Source of the DNA: QHXN01 sp032162705
GTDB taxonomy: Bacteria > Acidobacteriota > Blastocatellia > Pyrinomonadales > Pyrinomonadaceae
DNA length: 64,000 nt
Assembly (NCBI GenBank): GCA_032162705.1
Contig: JAVRON010000144.1
Coordinates: 1-64,000, forward strand
Reading direction: 5' to 3'
Below, piece by piece: positions 17,890 through 26,187 of the stretch (the stretch's first letter is position 1; every line of letters starts with the position of its first letter). The position numbers and the translations under genes are program-made. Under the pieces are notes generated by a model. The model made no database searches and had not been told where the DNA came from. It worked only from the letters and a program-made list of their open reading frames with translations.

Positions 17890-17927
17890 ACTAAAGACGC
17901 GGCGAAGGAATCAACTTCGCCGCGTCT
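17890..17927 (-). terminator. Rho-independent terminator after the MacB ATPase
   Basis: A 13-bp perfect stem (AGACGCGGCGAAG, complement at 17915-17927) with a 7-nt loop. Read on the minus strand it is followed by TTAGTTTTTG. It separates the fusion-protein/ATPase pair from the permeases, so it may act as an attenuator. Confidence 0.8.
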
Positions 17928-17954
17928 CAAAGAACAAAGATTTGCAGACGAAGG

Positions 17955-18728
17955 TTACCTGATTCGCTCGTCCTTTTCGATCTCGCCGTCGCGAATCGAG
18001 ATGACGCGGTGCGCGCGCGCGGCGATGTCGTGCTCGTGCGTGACGACGATGATCGTGTTGCCCTCGGCGTGCAGGCGCTCGAAGAGGTTCATGATCTCCA
18101 TGCTGGTCTTCGAGTCGAGCGCGCCGGTCGGCTCATCTGCGAGCAGGATCGACGGGTGGTTGACGAGCGCACGCGCAATCGCAACCCTCTGGCGCTGGCC
18201 GCCCGATAGCTCGTTCGGACGGTGCGTCATGCGGTCTGTCAACTCGACCGACCCGAGCGCACGCTCGGCACGCTCGCGCCGGTCAGCCGAAGAGATGCCC
18301 GCGTAGATGAGCGGCAACTCGACGTTATGAAGAGCCGTGGCGCGCGCCAGCAGGTTGAAGGTCTGGAAGACGAAGCCGATCTCCTGATTGCGTATGCGCG
18401 CAAGCTCGTCGTCCTCCATCTCGGAGACGAGCTTGCTGTTGATCCAGTAGCGCCCCTTCGAGGGCGTGTCCAGACAGCCGATGAGATTCATCAGCGTTGA
18501 CTTGCCCGACCCCGATGGGCCGATGATGGCGAGGTACTCGCCGCGCTGCACGTCGAACGAGACGCCGCGCAGCGCATGCAGTTGCTCGGTGCCCATCTCG
18601 TATGTGCGCCAGATGTCGCGCATCGAAATGAGCGCCGCCGGGACGCCGTCGTGCGCGAGCAGTTCGCCGTGCTCTAACGCGTTCGGTTCTATGGTGGTGG
18701 GGCTCTCCATCAAAAGTGCCTCGCTCAT
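17955..18728 (-). CDS. MacB/LolD-type ABC transporter ATPase
   Basis: 257 residues. Walker A GPSGSGKST, signature LSGGQRQRVAIARAL, Walker B ILLADEPTGALD and the H-loop VTHEHD are all intact. The Q-loop reads FVFQTFNLLARATALHNVELPL, typical of the MacB/LolD subfamily. A GGAGAAG ribosome-binding site lies in the end of the upstream fusion-protein gene, whose stop overlaps this start by 4 bp. As the only ATPase in the cluster it must energise the four permeases downstream, unless others are encoded elsewhere. A 30-residue N-terminal extension precedes the ABC fold. Confidence 0.93.
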   Translation of the reverse strand: MSEALLMESPTTIEPNALEHGELLAHDGVPAALISMRDIWRTYEMGTEQLHALRGVSFDVQRGEYLAIIGPSGSGKSTLMNLIGCLDTPSKGRYWINSKLVSEMEDDELARIRNQEIGFVFQTFNLLARATALHNVELPLIYAGISSADRRERAERALGSVELTDRMTHRPNELSGGQRQRVAIARALVNHPSILLADEPTGALDSKTSMEIMNLFERLHAEGNTIIVVTHEHDIAARAHRVISIRDGEIEKDERIR

Positions 18729-20284
18729 TTCTTCTCCGCGGGTGTCGCGCCGGGCTTGCCCGGTACCTGCTTCTGCACGGTGTCGCCCTCCTTCAACGTG
18801 CGCAGCACGCGGCTCGGGCCCGTGACGACTTCGAGTCCCGGCTGGAGTCCGCTGACGATCTCGATGTCAGACTCGCCGGTGATGCCGGTCTCGACGGGGA
18901 TGAACTTCACCTTCTTGCCGTCGAGCACATAGACGCCCTTGATGTCCTTCGGCTTCTCGGAGGGCGTGGGCTGCGCGGGCTGCCCCTGCTGCCCTAAGGG
19001 AGTCGGCGTCGGCGTCGGAGCCTTCTCGACGATGGCCTGAAGCGGCACGGCCAGGACGTTCTGCTTGGTATTAGTCGTGATGGTGGCGGTGGCCGTCAGG
19101 CCGGGCTTGAGCGAGTCGCGCACGTCGTTCGGCAAGTCCTTCAGCTCGATGATGACCTTGAACTCTTTCGCCTCTTGCACGTTGACGCGGTTGGTGATGC
19201 CGCCGCCCGTGGTGTCTGAGCGCGAGACGGCGAGCGGGTTCTTCTGGACGACGACGCCCGCAATCTCGCGCTCGCCCGTCGCGTCAACCTTGACCTTCGC
19301 GCTCTGGCCGACGGCGACCTGTGTGATTTCGGTCTCGTCCACGTTGACCTCGACGTTGATGGTCGTCATGTCGGCGATGGTCATCAGCGAAGTGGTCGAA
19401 AGTCCCGCGACGGCGAACTGGCCGATGCGCGCGGGGATATCGACGACGACGCCGGCGAGGGGCGAGATGGTCGTCGCCTTGTAGCGCTGCGACGACTGGC
19501 CGCGCAGGAGCGCCTGCTGGCTGCTGACGCGTGACTCGCTGGCCTTGACGCTCTGCTGCGCGCGCTGGACGCCGACCTGCGCGTCGCGCACGGCGACGTG
19601 CTGCTGGTTGACTCTCGCCTTCGACTCCTCGACGGCGATCTTCGCCGACTCCAACTGCGCCTGCGAGGTCTTTAAGGCGACCTGCGCCGTCTTGAGTCGA
19701 TCCTGCGCTATGTCGAACTCGGAGCGCGAGGCGACGCCCGACTCGATCAGCTCGGTCGTGCGCTTCAGCTCGCGCTGCGCGGTGGAGAGGCTGACCTGCT
19801 CGCGGTCTACGGCGGTCTGCGCGGTGTTGACGGCCTGACGCGCCTGCGCGAGCGAAGCTTCAGTGACGGCCAAGCCCTGCTGCGCCTGCGCGACATTGGT
19901 CTCGGCGGAGAGCACTGCGGAGCGCGCGTTCTGCACGTCGGAGATGGCGGCCTGCACGGTGGCGGCCTGCGCCTCGGCGGAGGATTCAAGCTGGGTGGGG
20001 TCAACGCGCACGAGCGGCTGTCCCGTGGTGACGTGGTCGCCGGGGTTGACGTTGATCTCGGTGATGCGTCCCTGCACCTCGCTCGTCAGGTTGACGAAGC
20101 GGATCGGACGCACTTCGCCCGAGGCCGTGACGGTGGACTTCAATTCGGGCCGCACATCGATCTTGACGACCGTGACCTCGGGTTCGTCCTTGCCACGCGC
20201 GAAGATGCTGATGACGACGATCAGCCCGAGGACGGCGACCGCCGCGACCGCGATGATGATTTTCTTCTTCCGGCTCACAGCCAT
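18725..20284 (-). CDS. MacA/HlyD-type periplasmic membrane fusion protein
   Basis: 519 residues. One N-terminal TM (IIIAVAAVAVLGLIVVISIF) is followed by a lipoyl-type half (GRITEINVNPGDHVTTGQPLVRVD), a very long alpha-helical hairpin of about 170 residues rich in Ala, Gln and Val, the second lipoyl half (ATTISPLAGVVVDIPARIGQFAVAG), a beta-barrel and a membrane-proximal domain. The tail has a Pro-rich insert (TPTPTPLGQQGQPAQPTP). It would link the inner-membrane transporter to an outer-membrane channel, and no TolC gene is in the window. First gene of the minus-strand export operon, with AGAGGAATT upstream of the ATG. Confidence 0.93.
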   Translation of the reverse strand: MAVSRKKKIIIAVAAVAVLGLIVVISIFARGKDEPEVTVVKIDVRPELKSTVTASGEVRPIRFVNLTSEVQGRITEINVNPGDHVTTGQPLVRVDPTQLESSAEAQAATVQAAISDVQNARSAVLSAETNVAQAQQGLAVTEASLAQARQAVNTAQTAVDREQVSLSTAQRELKRTTELIESGVASRSEFDIAQDRLKTAQVALKTSQAQLESAKIAVEESKARVNQQHVAVRDAQVGVQRAQQSVKASESRVSSQQALLRGQSSQRYKATTISPLAGVVVDIPARIGQFAVAGLSTTSLMTIADMTTINVEVNVDETEITQVAVGQSAKVKVDATGEREIAGVVVQKNPLAVSRSDTTGGGITNRVNVQEAKEFKVIIELKDLPNDVRDSLKPGLTATATITTNTKQNVLAVPLQAIVEKAPTPTPTPLGQQGQPAQPTPSEKPKDIKGVYVLDGKKVKFIPVETGITGESDIEIVSGLQPGLEVVTGPSRVLRTLKEGDTVQKQVPGKPGATPAEKK

Positions 20285-20448
20285 TGGGGTTTAATTCCTC
20301 TTCTCAAAAATGGGGGTTTTGAATGTTCGGTCGGGTCGGAACTCAATATGTTCGCACGTCTCCGGCGCTAAACCAAAGTCACCGCTAGAGCTTCCCGCCG
20401 CCGGCAACTCTTCTACGTGCAGAATGGTGGAACAGTTTCAGAAAAACG

Positions 20449-20529
20449 GGTGATGAGTGATGAGTGATAAGCGATGAGAAAAAAGGCGGGCTGTATTTTC
20501 TCATCGCTTATCACTCATCACTCATCACC
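20449..20529. repeat. family C hairpin (gatgagtgataag arms)
   Basis: 34-bp arms 20449-20482 and 20496-20529 are perfectly complementary around a 13-nt loop. Arms are built from 7-nt units such as 'gtgatga'. It lies between the divergent export operon and the signalling cluster; the rest of 20285-20682 holds only promoter-like sequence. Confidence 0.95.
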
Positions 20530-20542
20530 GTCTTTGATGCTG

Positions 20543-20571
20543 TTGGCGCGTCTCGCGTTTCGCGGTACAAT
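20543..20571 (+). promoter_or_regulatory. sigma70-type promoter for the signalling cluster
   Basis: TTGGCG and TACAAT with a 17-bp spacer, 112 bp upstream of the first FHA gene. It is the best promoter match in the gap. Confidence 0.5.
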
Positions 20572-20682
20572 GCACGTCCGGCGCTTTGGTGTGCCTCTCG
20601 GGTGTGCGCCGGGTTGTAAAAAAGGGCATCTCAGGGGCGTGCCAGCCCGCACTGCCATTCAAAAATCCTGAAGGACTCGGTC

Positions 20683-21375
20683 ATGATCACCTGCGAAAGG
20701 TGCCAGACGAAGAATATTGAAGGCTCGCAGTATTGCGACGAGTGTGGGGCCGCGATGCCCGTCACGAGCGCGACTGGCAAGCGCCTCACGTCCGACGATG
20801 CCCTCGCCCCATCCGAGCCGGTCACTAACGACTCCGAACGGGGGCGACCCGCCGCGCCCGAGCCACATCCGGTCAGGGGGAGGTCGCAGATAATCTCGCC
20901 TGCGAAAACCTCCATCGCGGGTAAGGCGCGCGGGCATGAAGACTCGAAGGCACGCCCGCGTGAGCACGAAGACTCGAAGCCAAGCCCCACACGCGTGCAC
21001 GAAGACTCTTCGCCGCGTCGGGCTTCGGCTTCAGGCTCGCCGCATGCGAAGCTCGTTATCAACCGCGGGCGCTCGGTCGGCAAGGAGTTCGCGATGTGCG
21101 AAGAGGAGTCTCACATCGGTCGTTGGGACGCCGACGGCGGAATCTTCCCGGACATTGATCTCGACTCGGACGACCCGGAAGCCAAAGTCTCGCGCCGCCA
21201 CGCGCGCATCACGCGCCGCGTGGGGCAGTATTACATCGAAGACCTCGGCTCGACCAACGGCACTTTCGTCAATCGCGGGCGGCGTCTGCTGCCGGGTGAC
21301 CGGCAGCCTTTACGCGACGGCGACGAGGTCATCGTCGGAAAGACGTTTCTGAAATTTCACGTGCTCGAAAAGTAG
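20683..21375 (+). CDS. zinc-ribbon FHA-domain protein
   Basis: 230 residues. An N-terminal zinc ribbon (CERCQTKNIEGSQYCDECG, residues 4-22) is followed by a disordered, His/Glu/Arg-rich linker with repeated HEDSK/HEDSS motifs (residues ~75-115), then a C-terminal FHA domain (residues ~120-230). The FHA phosphothreonine-binding residues are present: HIGR, SRRHARI and GSTNGTFVN. It should bind a phosphothreonine on a partner, plausibly made by the kinase next door. Ser-rich HEDS repeats may themselves be kinase targets. It opens a five-gene plus-strand cluster. Confidence 0.88.
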   Translation: MITCERCQTKNIEGSQYCDECGAAMPVTSATGKRLTSDDALAPSEPVTNDSERGRPAAPEPHPVRGRSQIISPAKTSIAGKARGHEDSKARPREHEDSKPSPTRVHEDSSPRRASASGSPHAKLVINRGRSVGKEFAMCEEESHIGRWDADGGIFPDIDLDSDDPEAKVSRRHARITRRVGQYYIEDLGSTNGTFVNRGRRLLPGDRQPLRDGDEVIVGKTFLKFHVLEK

Positions 21376-21477
21376 TGGACGGACGGTCGTTTGCGTAAGG
21401 GGTGAGGGCCCCTTCGTCGGCGCATCCGTTGGTCTGAAGCCGGTCGCACGGGTCGGCGTTGGGTGAAACTCGAAGTG

Positions 21478-23547
21478 ATGTCGTCCTGTTATGATTGCGG
21501 AGCGCCGGTGACGCCGGAAGACCGCTTCTGCGGCAACTGCGGTCTGGCGCTTCAATCCCCCAATCGCCCCGGCGTTGCGGCGGAGGGCACGGGTGCGCCC
21601 CCGCAAGCTTCCGCGACCGAAGAGTCTCATGCGTCTTCGCAGTCGGGCGCAGGAGGGGCCGCGCAGTCCGGGCCCGGCGCGCATGAGGACGCACAGCCGA
21701 GCGCCGTAGACTATAGCGAAGAGCTTCAGCCGACGATCATCGAGACTTCACACGCCTCTTCCGCGTCGTACGCCAGCCAGGCGGCTGCGCCCGCACGCGC
21801 CCTGGAGTCAGCCGCGCCCGCGGCGACTTCTTCTGAGACAGCGAGACCTTCTTCTGAGCTGGCGGGAACGTCTTCTGACTCGGCGGGAACTTCTTCGGAG
21901 TCGTTGGGAGCCTCGTCCTCCGAACAGGCGTCCGCGGCGTCCTCTTCCGAACTGTCCAACTCGGCCTCGAAGGGACTATCGAACTCGGCCTCGGGCGGGG
22001 CTGAAGCCCATGCGTCTTCGCAGTCGGGCGCATCGACGGGCAAGCCCCCGCTCGCAGGGGAGTCCGCTGCTCCGGCGCAGGGCGAGTCGGGCGCTGGCGC
22101 TGCGACGGACGAAGACCGACGGCGCACGGGCGATTTGCCGTCGCGCTCCGCATCCTACACGGGGCGCACGGGCGGCTCCTCGCGCCGCGCTTCGAGCCAG
22201 TTGGAGCCGGGCACTGTGCTCAACGGACGCTACGAGATCGCCAAGCGCATCGGCGGCGGAGGTATGGGTGCGGTCTACTACGCGAAGGACGGGAACCTCG
22301 GCGATGCCGCGCGCGCCGTCAAGGAGATGATCCAGTCGCACCTCGACGAGTCGCAGCAGGAGAAGGCCATCGCCGACTTCCGACGCGAGTCGATGCTGCT
22401 CTCCTCGCTCGAACACAGCTCGATCCCGACCATCTACGACTACTTTTTCGACGACACGGCCAGCCGCTTCTATCTCGTCATGAAGTACATCTCGGGCGGC
22501 GACTGCCTCGCGAGATTGAGGAGTGCGCCGGGTGGCCGACTCGACGAATTGACCGTGGCCGACTGGGGCATGCAGGTGGCCGACGTGCTCGAATACCTGC
22601 ACAACCAGCGCCCCCCGATCATCTACCGCGACCTCAAGCCCGCGAACCTGATGATCGACGGCAACAATGGCCGCGTGATGCTGATCGACTTTGGCATCGC
22701 GCGCTGGGTCGCGCCGCAGGAGAAGGGCGTCACCGCCGTGGGCACGATGGGATACGCTCCGCCCGAGCTGTTCAGCGGCAAGGCCGAACCGCGCACGGAC
22801 ATCTATGGCCTCGGCGCGACGATGTTCCATCTCTTGACCGGCGCAGACCCGCAGGACAATCCTCTGCTCATCTTCGACTTTACGAAGAACCCGACGCCGC
22901 GCCAGATCAACCCGGCCATCTCGAACGAGATCGAGTGGATTCTGATGCGCGCCGTCGAGTACGAGCCTGAGCGTCGCTTTCGCTCGGCAGCCGAGATGCG
23001 CGACGCGCTCGCGCAACACATCGAGCGTCTGAGGGCGGGGGCAGTCACCTACGGGACTGTGCGCGGCGCGCAGGAGCAGACCGCGCAGACCCTCGCCGTC
23101 GAGCGCGTCTTCTGCGGCTTCTGCGGCAAGTCCATCTCTTCCGAAGACGTGTTCTGCCCGCACTGCGGCGCGCGCCAGCCCATCGCCGCGGCGAGCGCTT
23201 CATTGCGTGCCGCGCGTGCGACCGCACGGCTCGTCGTCACGGGAACAACCGAGCTGGACGTGACGTTTCTCTTGAACAAGGAGACGAACCTCGTCGGGCG
23301 CACCGACCCGCAGTCGAACATCTTCCCCGACATAGACCTTTCGCGCTTCGACCCCGAGACGAAAATCTCGCGCCGCCACGCGCGCATCTGGCGCGAAGGC
23401 GACACGTTCCTGCTCGAAGATTTGGGGAGCGTCAACGGGACGGTCGTCAACGACGCCGTCCGACTGGGGCCCCGCCAGCCGCGCCCGCTCGCCAACGGCG
23501 ACCGGCTGCGCCTCGGCGAGACGATGCTCCACTTTCTCATCGGGTAA
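21478..23547 (+). CDS. Ser/Thr protein kinase with zinc ribbons and C-terminal FHA domain
   Basis: 689 residues from the ATG at 21478; an in-frame GTG five codons earlier is possible. Order: zinc ribbon (CYDCGAPVTPEDRFCGNCG), a ~200-residue Ser/Ala/Glu-rich linker with SSE repeats, a PknB-type kinase at ~246-510 (GGGGMGAVYYAKD, AVKEMI, YRDLKPANLMI, LIDFGIAR), a second zinc ribbon at ~545 (CGFCGKS...CPHCG), then an FHA domain (VGRTD, SRRHARI, GSVNGTVVN). HRD is YRD here, a common variant that keeps the catalytic Asp. No transmembrane segment is seen, so it is a cytosolic kinase. The Ser-rich linker is a likely autophosphorylation region. Confidence 0.93.
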   Translation: MSSCYDCGAPVTPEDRFCGNCGLALQSPNRPGVAAEGTGAPPQASATEESHASSQSGAGGAAQSGPGAHEDAQPSAVDYSEELQPTIIETSHASSASYASQAAAPARALESAAPAATSSETARPSSELAGTSSDSAGTSSESLGASSSEQASAASSSELSNSASKGLSNSASGGAEAHASSQSGASTGKPPLAGESAAPAQGESGAGAATDEDRRRTGDLPSRSASYTGRTGGSSRRASSQLEPGTVLNGRYEIAKRIGGGGMGAVYYAKDGNLGDAARAVKEMIQSHLDESQQEKAIADFRRESMLLSSLEHSSIPTIYDYFFDDTASRFYLVMKYISGGDCLARLRSAPGGRLDELTVADWGMQVADVLEYLHNQRPPIIYRDLKPANLMIDGNNGRVMLIDFGIARWVAPQEKGVTAVGTMGYAPPELFSGKAEPRTDIYGLGATMFHLLTGADPQDNPLLIFDFTKNPTPRQINPAISNEIEWILMRAVEYEPERRFRSAAEMRDALAQHIERLRAGAVTYGTVRGAQEQTAQTLAVERVFCGFCGKSISSEDVFCPHCGARQPIAAASASLRAARATARLVVTGTTELDVTFLLNKETNLVGRTDPQSNIFPDIDLSRFDPETKISRRHARIWREGDTFLLEDLGSVNGTVVNDAVRLGPRQPRPLANGDRLRLGETMLHFLIG

Positions 23548-23556
23548 ATCCGATGA

Positions 23557-23663
23557 AGTAGACAGTAGTCAGTAGCCAGTAGAAAAACATCTCCCGCGAG
23601 GACGCTTCGCAACTGCCGGCACGCGACTGACGTAAATGAAAACTACTGACTACTGTCTACTGA
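23557..23663. repeat. family B hairpin
   Basis: Arms of 'agtagtcagtag' units at 23557-23585 and ~23640-23663 around a ~55-nt loop starting AAAAACATC. The loop is diverged from the conserved family B loop, with only partial likeness. It lies between the kinase and RDD genes. Confidence 0.88.
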
Positions 23664-23673
23664 CCACCATTAA

Positions 23674-24216
23674 ATGTCTGTGCAACTCGAACAAGAGACA
23701 CCCGCCGCGACGAAGCGGCGCAACGAAGCGCAGGTGAGCAGCGGACGCGCACCCGCGCCGCGCGCCGCGGTCAACATCGAGCGGCTGCGCGCTCCCTTCT
23801 CGCTGCGTTGCGGGGCGTTGTTGATCGACTACATCCTGATGATCGGCGTGCTGGCGCTCGCCACGCTGCTGGCGCGCGTGTTCGGCGACGTGCGGCGCGG
23901 CAGTGCGTTCGTGCTGAACGCGGGGTACATCGCGGTCATCGTTGTGACGCTTCTGAACTTCGTGTTGGTCGCGGGTCTCACGGGGCGCACACTCGGCAAG
24001 TGGTTCGCGGGCCTCCGCATCGAGCGGAAGGACGGCGTGCCCTTGAGCTTCGGGCGCTCGCTCGTGCGCCACCTTGCCGGCTATCCTTTGACGCTCTTGA
24101 CGCTCGGCGCGGGCTTCCTGCTCGCAGCCTTACACCCGCAGGGGCGCGCTCTGCACGACCTGTTGGCCGGCACTATCGTCGTGCGCAGCCGGAGCCAGCG
24201 CGTGAACACCCGCTAA
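23674..24216 (+). CDS. RDD-family membrane protein
   Basis: 180 residues. A charged N-terminus (about 45 residues) is followed by the RDD domain with three TMs: RCGALLIDYILMIGVLAL contains the conserved R..D pattern, and LTGRTLGKWFAGLRIERKDG and GRALHDLLAGTIVV are the family's other hallmark blocks. RDD proteins are often found beside FHA/kinase systems and are thought to transport ions or small solutes; the substrate is unknown. It lies in line with the kinase and TPR genes. Confidence 0.88.
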   Translation: MSVQLEQETPAATKRRNEAQVSSGRAPAPRAAVNIERLRAPFSLRCGALLIDYILMIGVLALATLLARVFGDVRRGSAFVLNAGYIAVIVVTLLNFVLVAGLTGRTLGKWFAGLRIERKDGVPLSFGRSLVRHLAGYPLTLLTLGAGFLLAALHPQGRALHDLLAGTIVVRSRSQRVNTR

Positions 24217-24249
24217 AGAAACCTCGCCGCCGAAAGACCCGAACAACGG

Positions 24250-26079
24250 ATGCAAAAATCTTGTCCAAGTTGTGGTGCGGAGACTTTCCCCGGCACGCGT
24301 TTCTGTCGGCGCTGCGGAGCGACGGTCTACGCCGCGGGCACGGACGGCACGGGCGATGTCTCGCCGCAGGCCGCGACCGTCCCGCTCGAAGGCTTGGAGG
24401 GGCGCAAGACCGTCGGTCTTGCGCCGGAGAGCGGGCACGGCTCCGCCGACACCTCGCGCGTCAGCCTCGCCGAGATGGAGCGACTGCTGCGCGCGCAGCA
24501 GGACTCTATACGGCAGCAGGACGCGGCGTTGGTGCAGCCGCAGCAGGACGCGGCGTCGGCGCATGTGCCAGACCCGGAGGCCACGCTCGTCACACACTCC
24601 GCCGCCGCTACGCGTCCCGAAGGCTCGGTCGCGAGCTACGACGAAGAAGTGACCATCACCGTCCCGCGCCCACCGCAGACACGCGAGACGGCGTCGGACT
24701 CCGAGGCCGCAACAGACTTCGAGAAGACGACGGACTTTGAGACGACGACGGACTTTGAGACGACGCGCCCCACAGACTTTGAGACGACACACACGGCGGA
24801 CTTTGATGCGACGCGTCCCGCGGCGAACGCATTCACGACGACGAACGCACAGTCAGCGACGAACGCACAGTCAGCCACTAACGTACGGTCAGCGACGAAT
24901 GCACAGTCAGTGACGAACGCATCAGCCGTCTCCACAGGTAGCGCGCAGTCGCCCGCCGCAGGTAGCGCGCAGTCGCCCGCCGCGCCTCCACGTCGCCGTT
25001 GGCCGGTCGTCGTCGCCATCTCTGCCGCCGCGCTGGTCTTCACGTTCGCAGCCGCGTGGCTTGCCTTCAGTCTCCTGCGGAGACCGTCCGTGACCGACTT
25101 GCCGACGCAAGCACCGACCGCGCCTGCCAGTGCGGATGCGAAGCAGCAGTTCGAGGAGAAGGTCGCGGAGGCCGAAGGCTTGCTCGCGCAGGGAAACATG
25201 GAGGGCGCGCTCGGGCGTCTGCGCGAGGCCAACGCGCTCGACCCTTCAAACACGCGCGCGCACCGACGCCTCGGCGAGCTTCTGCTCTCGACGGGAGTGC
25301 GCCGCGAGGCGATAGATGAGTTTCGCGCTGTCACGCGCAATGCGCCCGAAGACTTCACCGCCTGGCGTCAGCTCGCCACGGCGCAGTTCGCCGAAGGTCT
25401 CTACCGCGACGCGGCGGAATCTTACCGACGTGTCGTCTCGCTGGCGGGCGAGCAGACGGCAGACCCCTCAGACCTCCTCTCTTACGCCGACGCGCTGCGC
25501 CTCTCGGGCCGCGCCGACGAGGCACGCGCCGTCTACGAGCGCCTAGCCGCTGCCGCCGCGTCGGACGTGGCAAGTCTCGCGCGCCAGCGGTTAGCAGAAC
25601 TCACACAGACGCAGCCCACACCAGCGCCGGCCTTGCGTGCGGGCGAGCAGACGGGCGAGCACGCTTCTGCTCCGCGCGAAGGCGAGACCGCATCGGCCAC
25701 TTCGCCCCTCACACAGACACAGCCCGTGTCAGCCGCGCCCACACCGGCCCCGCCGCAGCCCACTCCGACGCCGCAAACGGCGCGTCCGGCGGAAGCCTCG
25801 CCCGCCGAGCACTACGGCCGCGGCGCGCAGCTCTGGTCGTCGAACCGCGCGGCTGCGCTCGAAGAGTTCCGCGCGGCGGCCTCGGGCGGAAACACGGACG
25901 CGCACTACTACCTCGGCCTCTCTTACGTCGAGGGCAAAAATCTCCATGCGCTCAACCGCGCAGAGGTCGTCGCCGCGCTCCAGCACTTTCAGCTCGCGCA
26001 GCGCGGCCAGTTCGCCGAGCAGTCGCGCCGCTACGCGCAGCAGCTCGGAAAGGAATTTGACAGGTTACGAAAACAGTGA
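24250..26079 (+). CDS. zinc-ribbon TPR membrane protein with TDFETT repeats
   Basis: 609 residues. Zinc ribbon CPSCGAETFPGTRFCRRCG (residues 4-22) is followed by a long disordered cytoplasmic region. This region holds about six near-tandem copies of T-D-F-E/D-T/K-T (residues ~156-193) and four or five of A-T-N-A-Q-S (residues ~198-220). Then come one TM (WPVVVAISAAALVFTFAAAWLAF, ~255-275), TPR-type helices (~295-440), Pro-rich spacers and a final SEL1/TPR-like segment (~515-609). The acidic Thr repeats look like FHA-binding or kinase-target sites, which fits the neighbouring kinase and FHA proteins. The stop codon lies in a hairpin arm. Confidence 0.85.
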   Translation: MQKSCPSCGAETFPGTRFCRRCGATVYAAGTDGTGDVSPQAATVPLEGLEGRKTVGLAPESGHGSADTSRVSLAEMERLLRAQQDSIRQQDAALVQPQQDAASAHVPDPEATLVTHSAAATRPEGSVASYDEEVTITVPRPPQTRETASDSEAATDFEKTTDFETTTDFETTRPTDFETTHTADFDATRPAANAFTTTNAQSATNAQSATNVRSATNAQSVTNASAVSTGSAQSPAAGSAQSPAAPPRRRWPVVVAISAAALVFTFAAAWLAFSLLRRPSVTDLPTQAPTAPASADAKQQFEEKVAEAEGLLAQGNMEGALGRLREANALDPSNTRAHRRLGELLLSTGVRREAIDEFRAVTRNAPEDFTAWRQLATAQFAEGLYRDAAESYRRVVSLAGEQTADPSDLLSYADALRLSGRADEARAVYERLAAAAASDVASLARQRLAELTQTQPTPAPALRAGEQTGEHASAPREGETASATSPLTQTQPVSAAPTPAPPQPTPTPQTARPAEASPAEHYGRGAQLWSSNRAAALEEFRAAASGGNTDAHYYLGLSYVEGKNLHALNRAEVVAALQHFQLAQRGQFAEQSRRYAQQLGKEFDRLRKQ

Positions 26080-26172
26080 CGAGTGACAAGTGGCGAGTGA
26101 CAAGTGACAGGTGACAGGTGACAAGAAAAAGCGTTTGTCTTAACCTATCACCTGTCACTTGTCACCCGTTAC
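26074..26172. repeat. family C hairpin (gtgacaagtgac arms)
   Basis: Arms of 7-nt units 'gtgacaa/gtgacag' with the complementary arm ending GTCACCCGTTAC. The loop starts AAAAAGCG. Overlaps the TGA of the TPR gene. Confidence 0.88.
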
Positions 26173-26187
26173 CGCTTTTGAACGATC

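Noticed and set aside
21976..23163. Long minus-strand frame opposite the Ser/Thr kinase gene
   Set aside because: GC-rich coding DNA opens long frames on the opposite strand; this one shows no domain and lies fully over a confirmed kinase.
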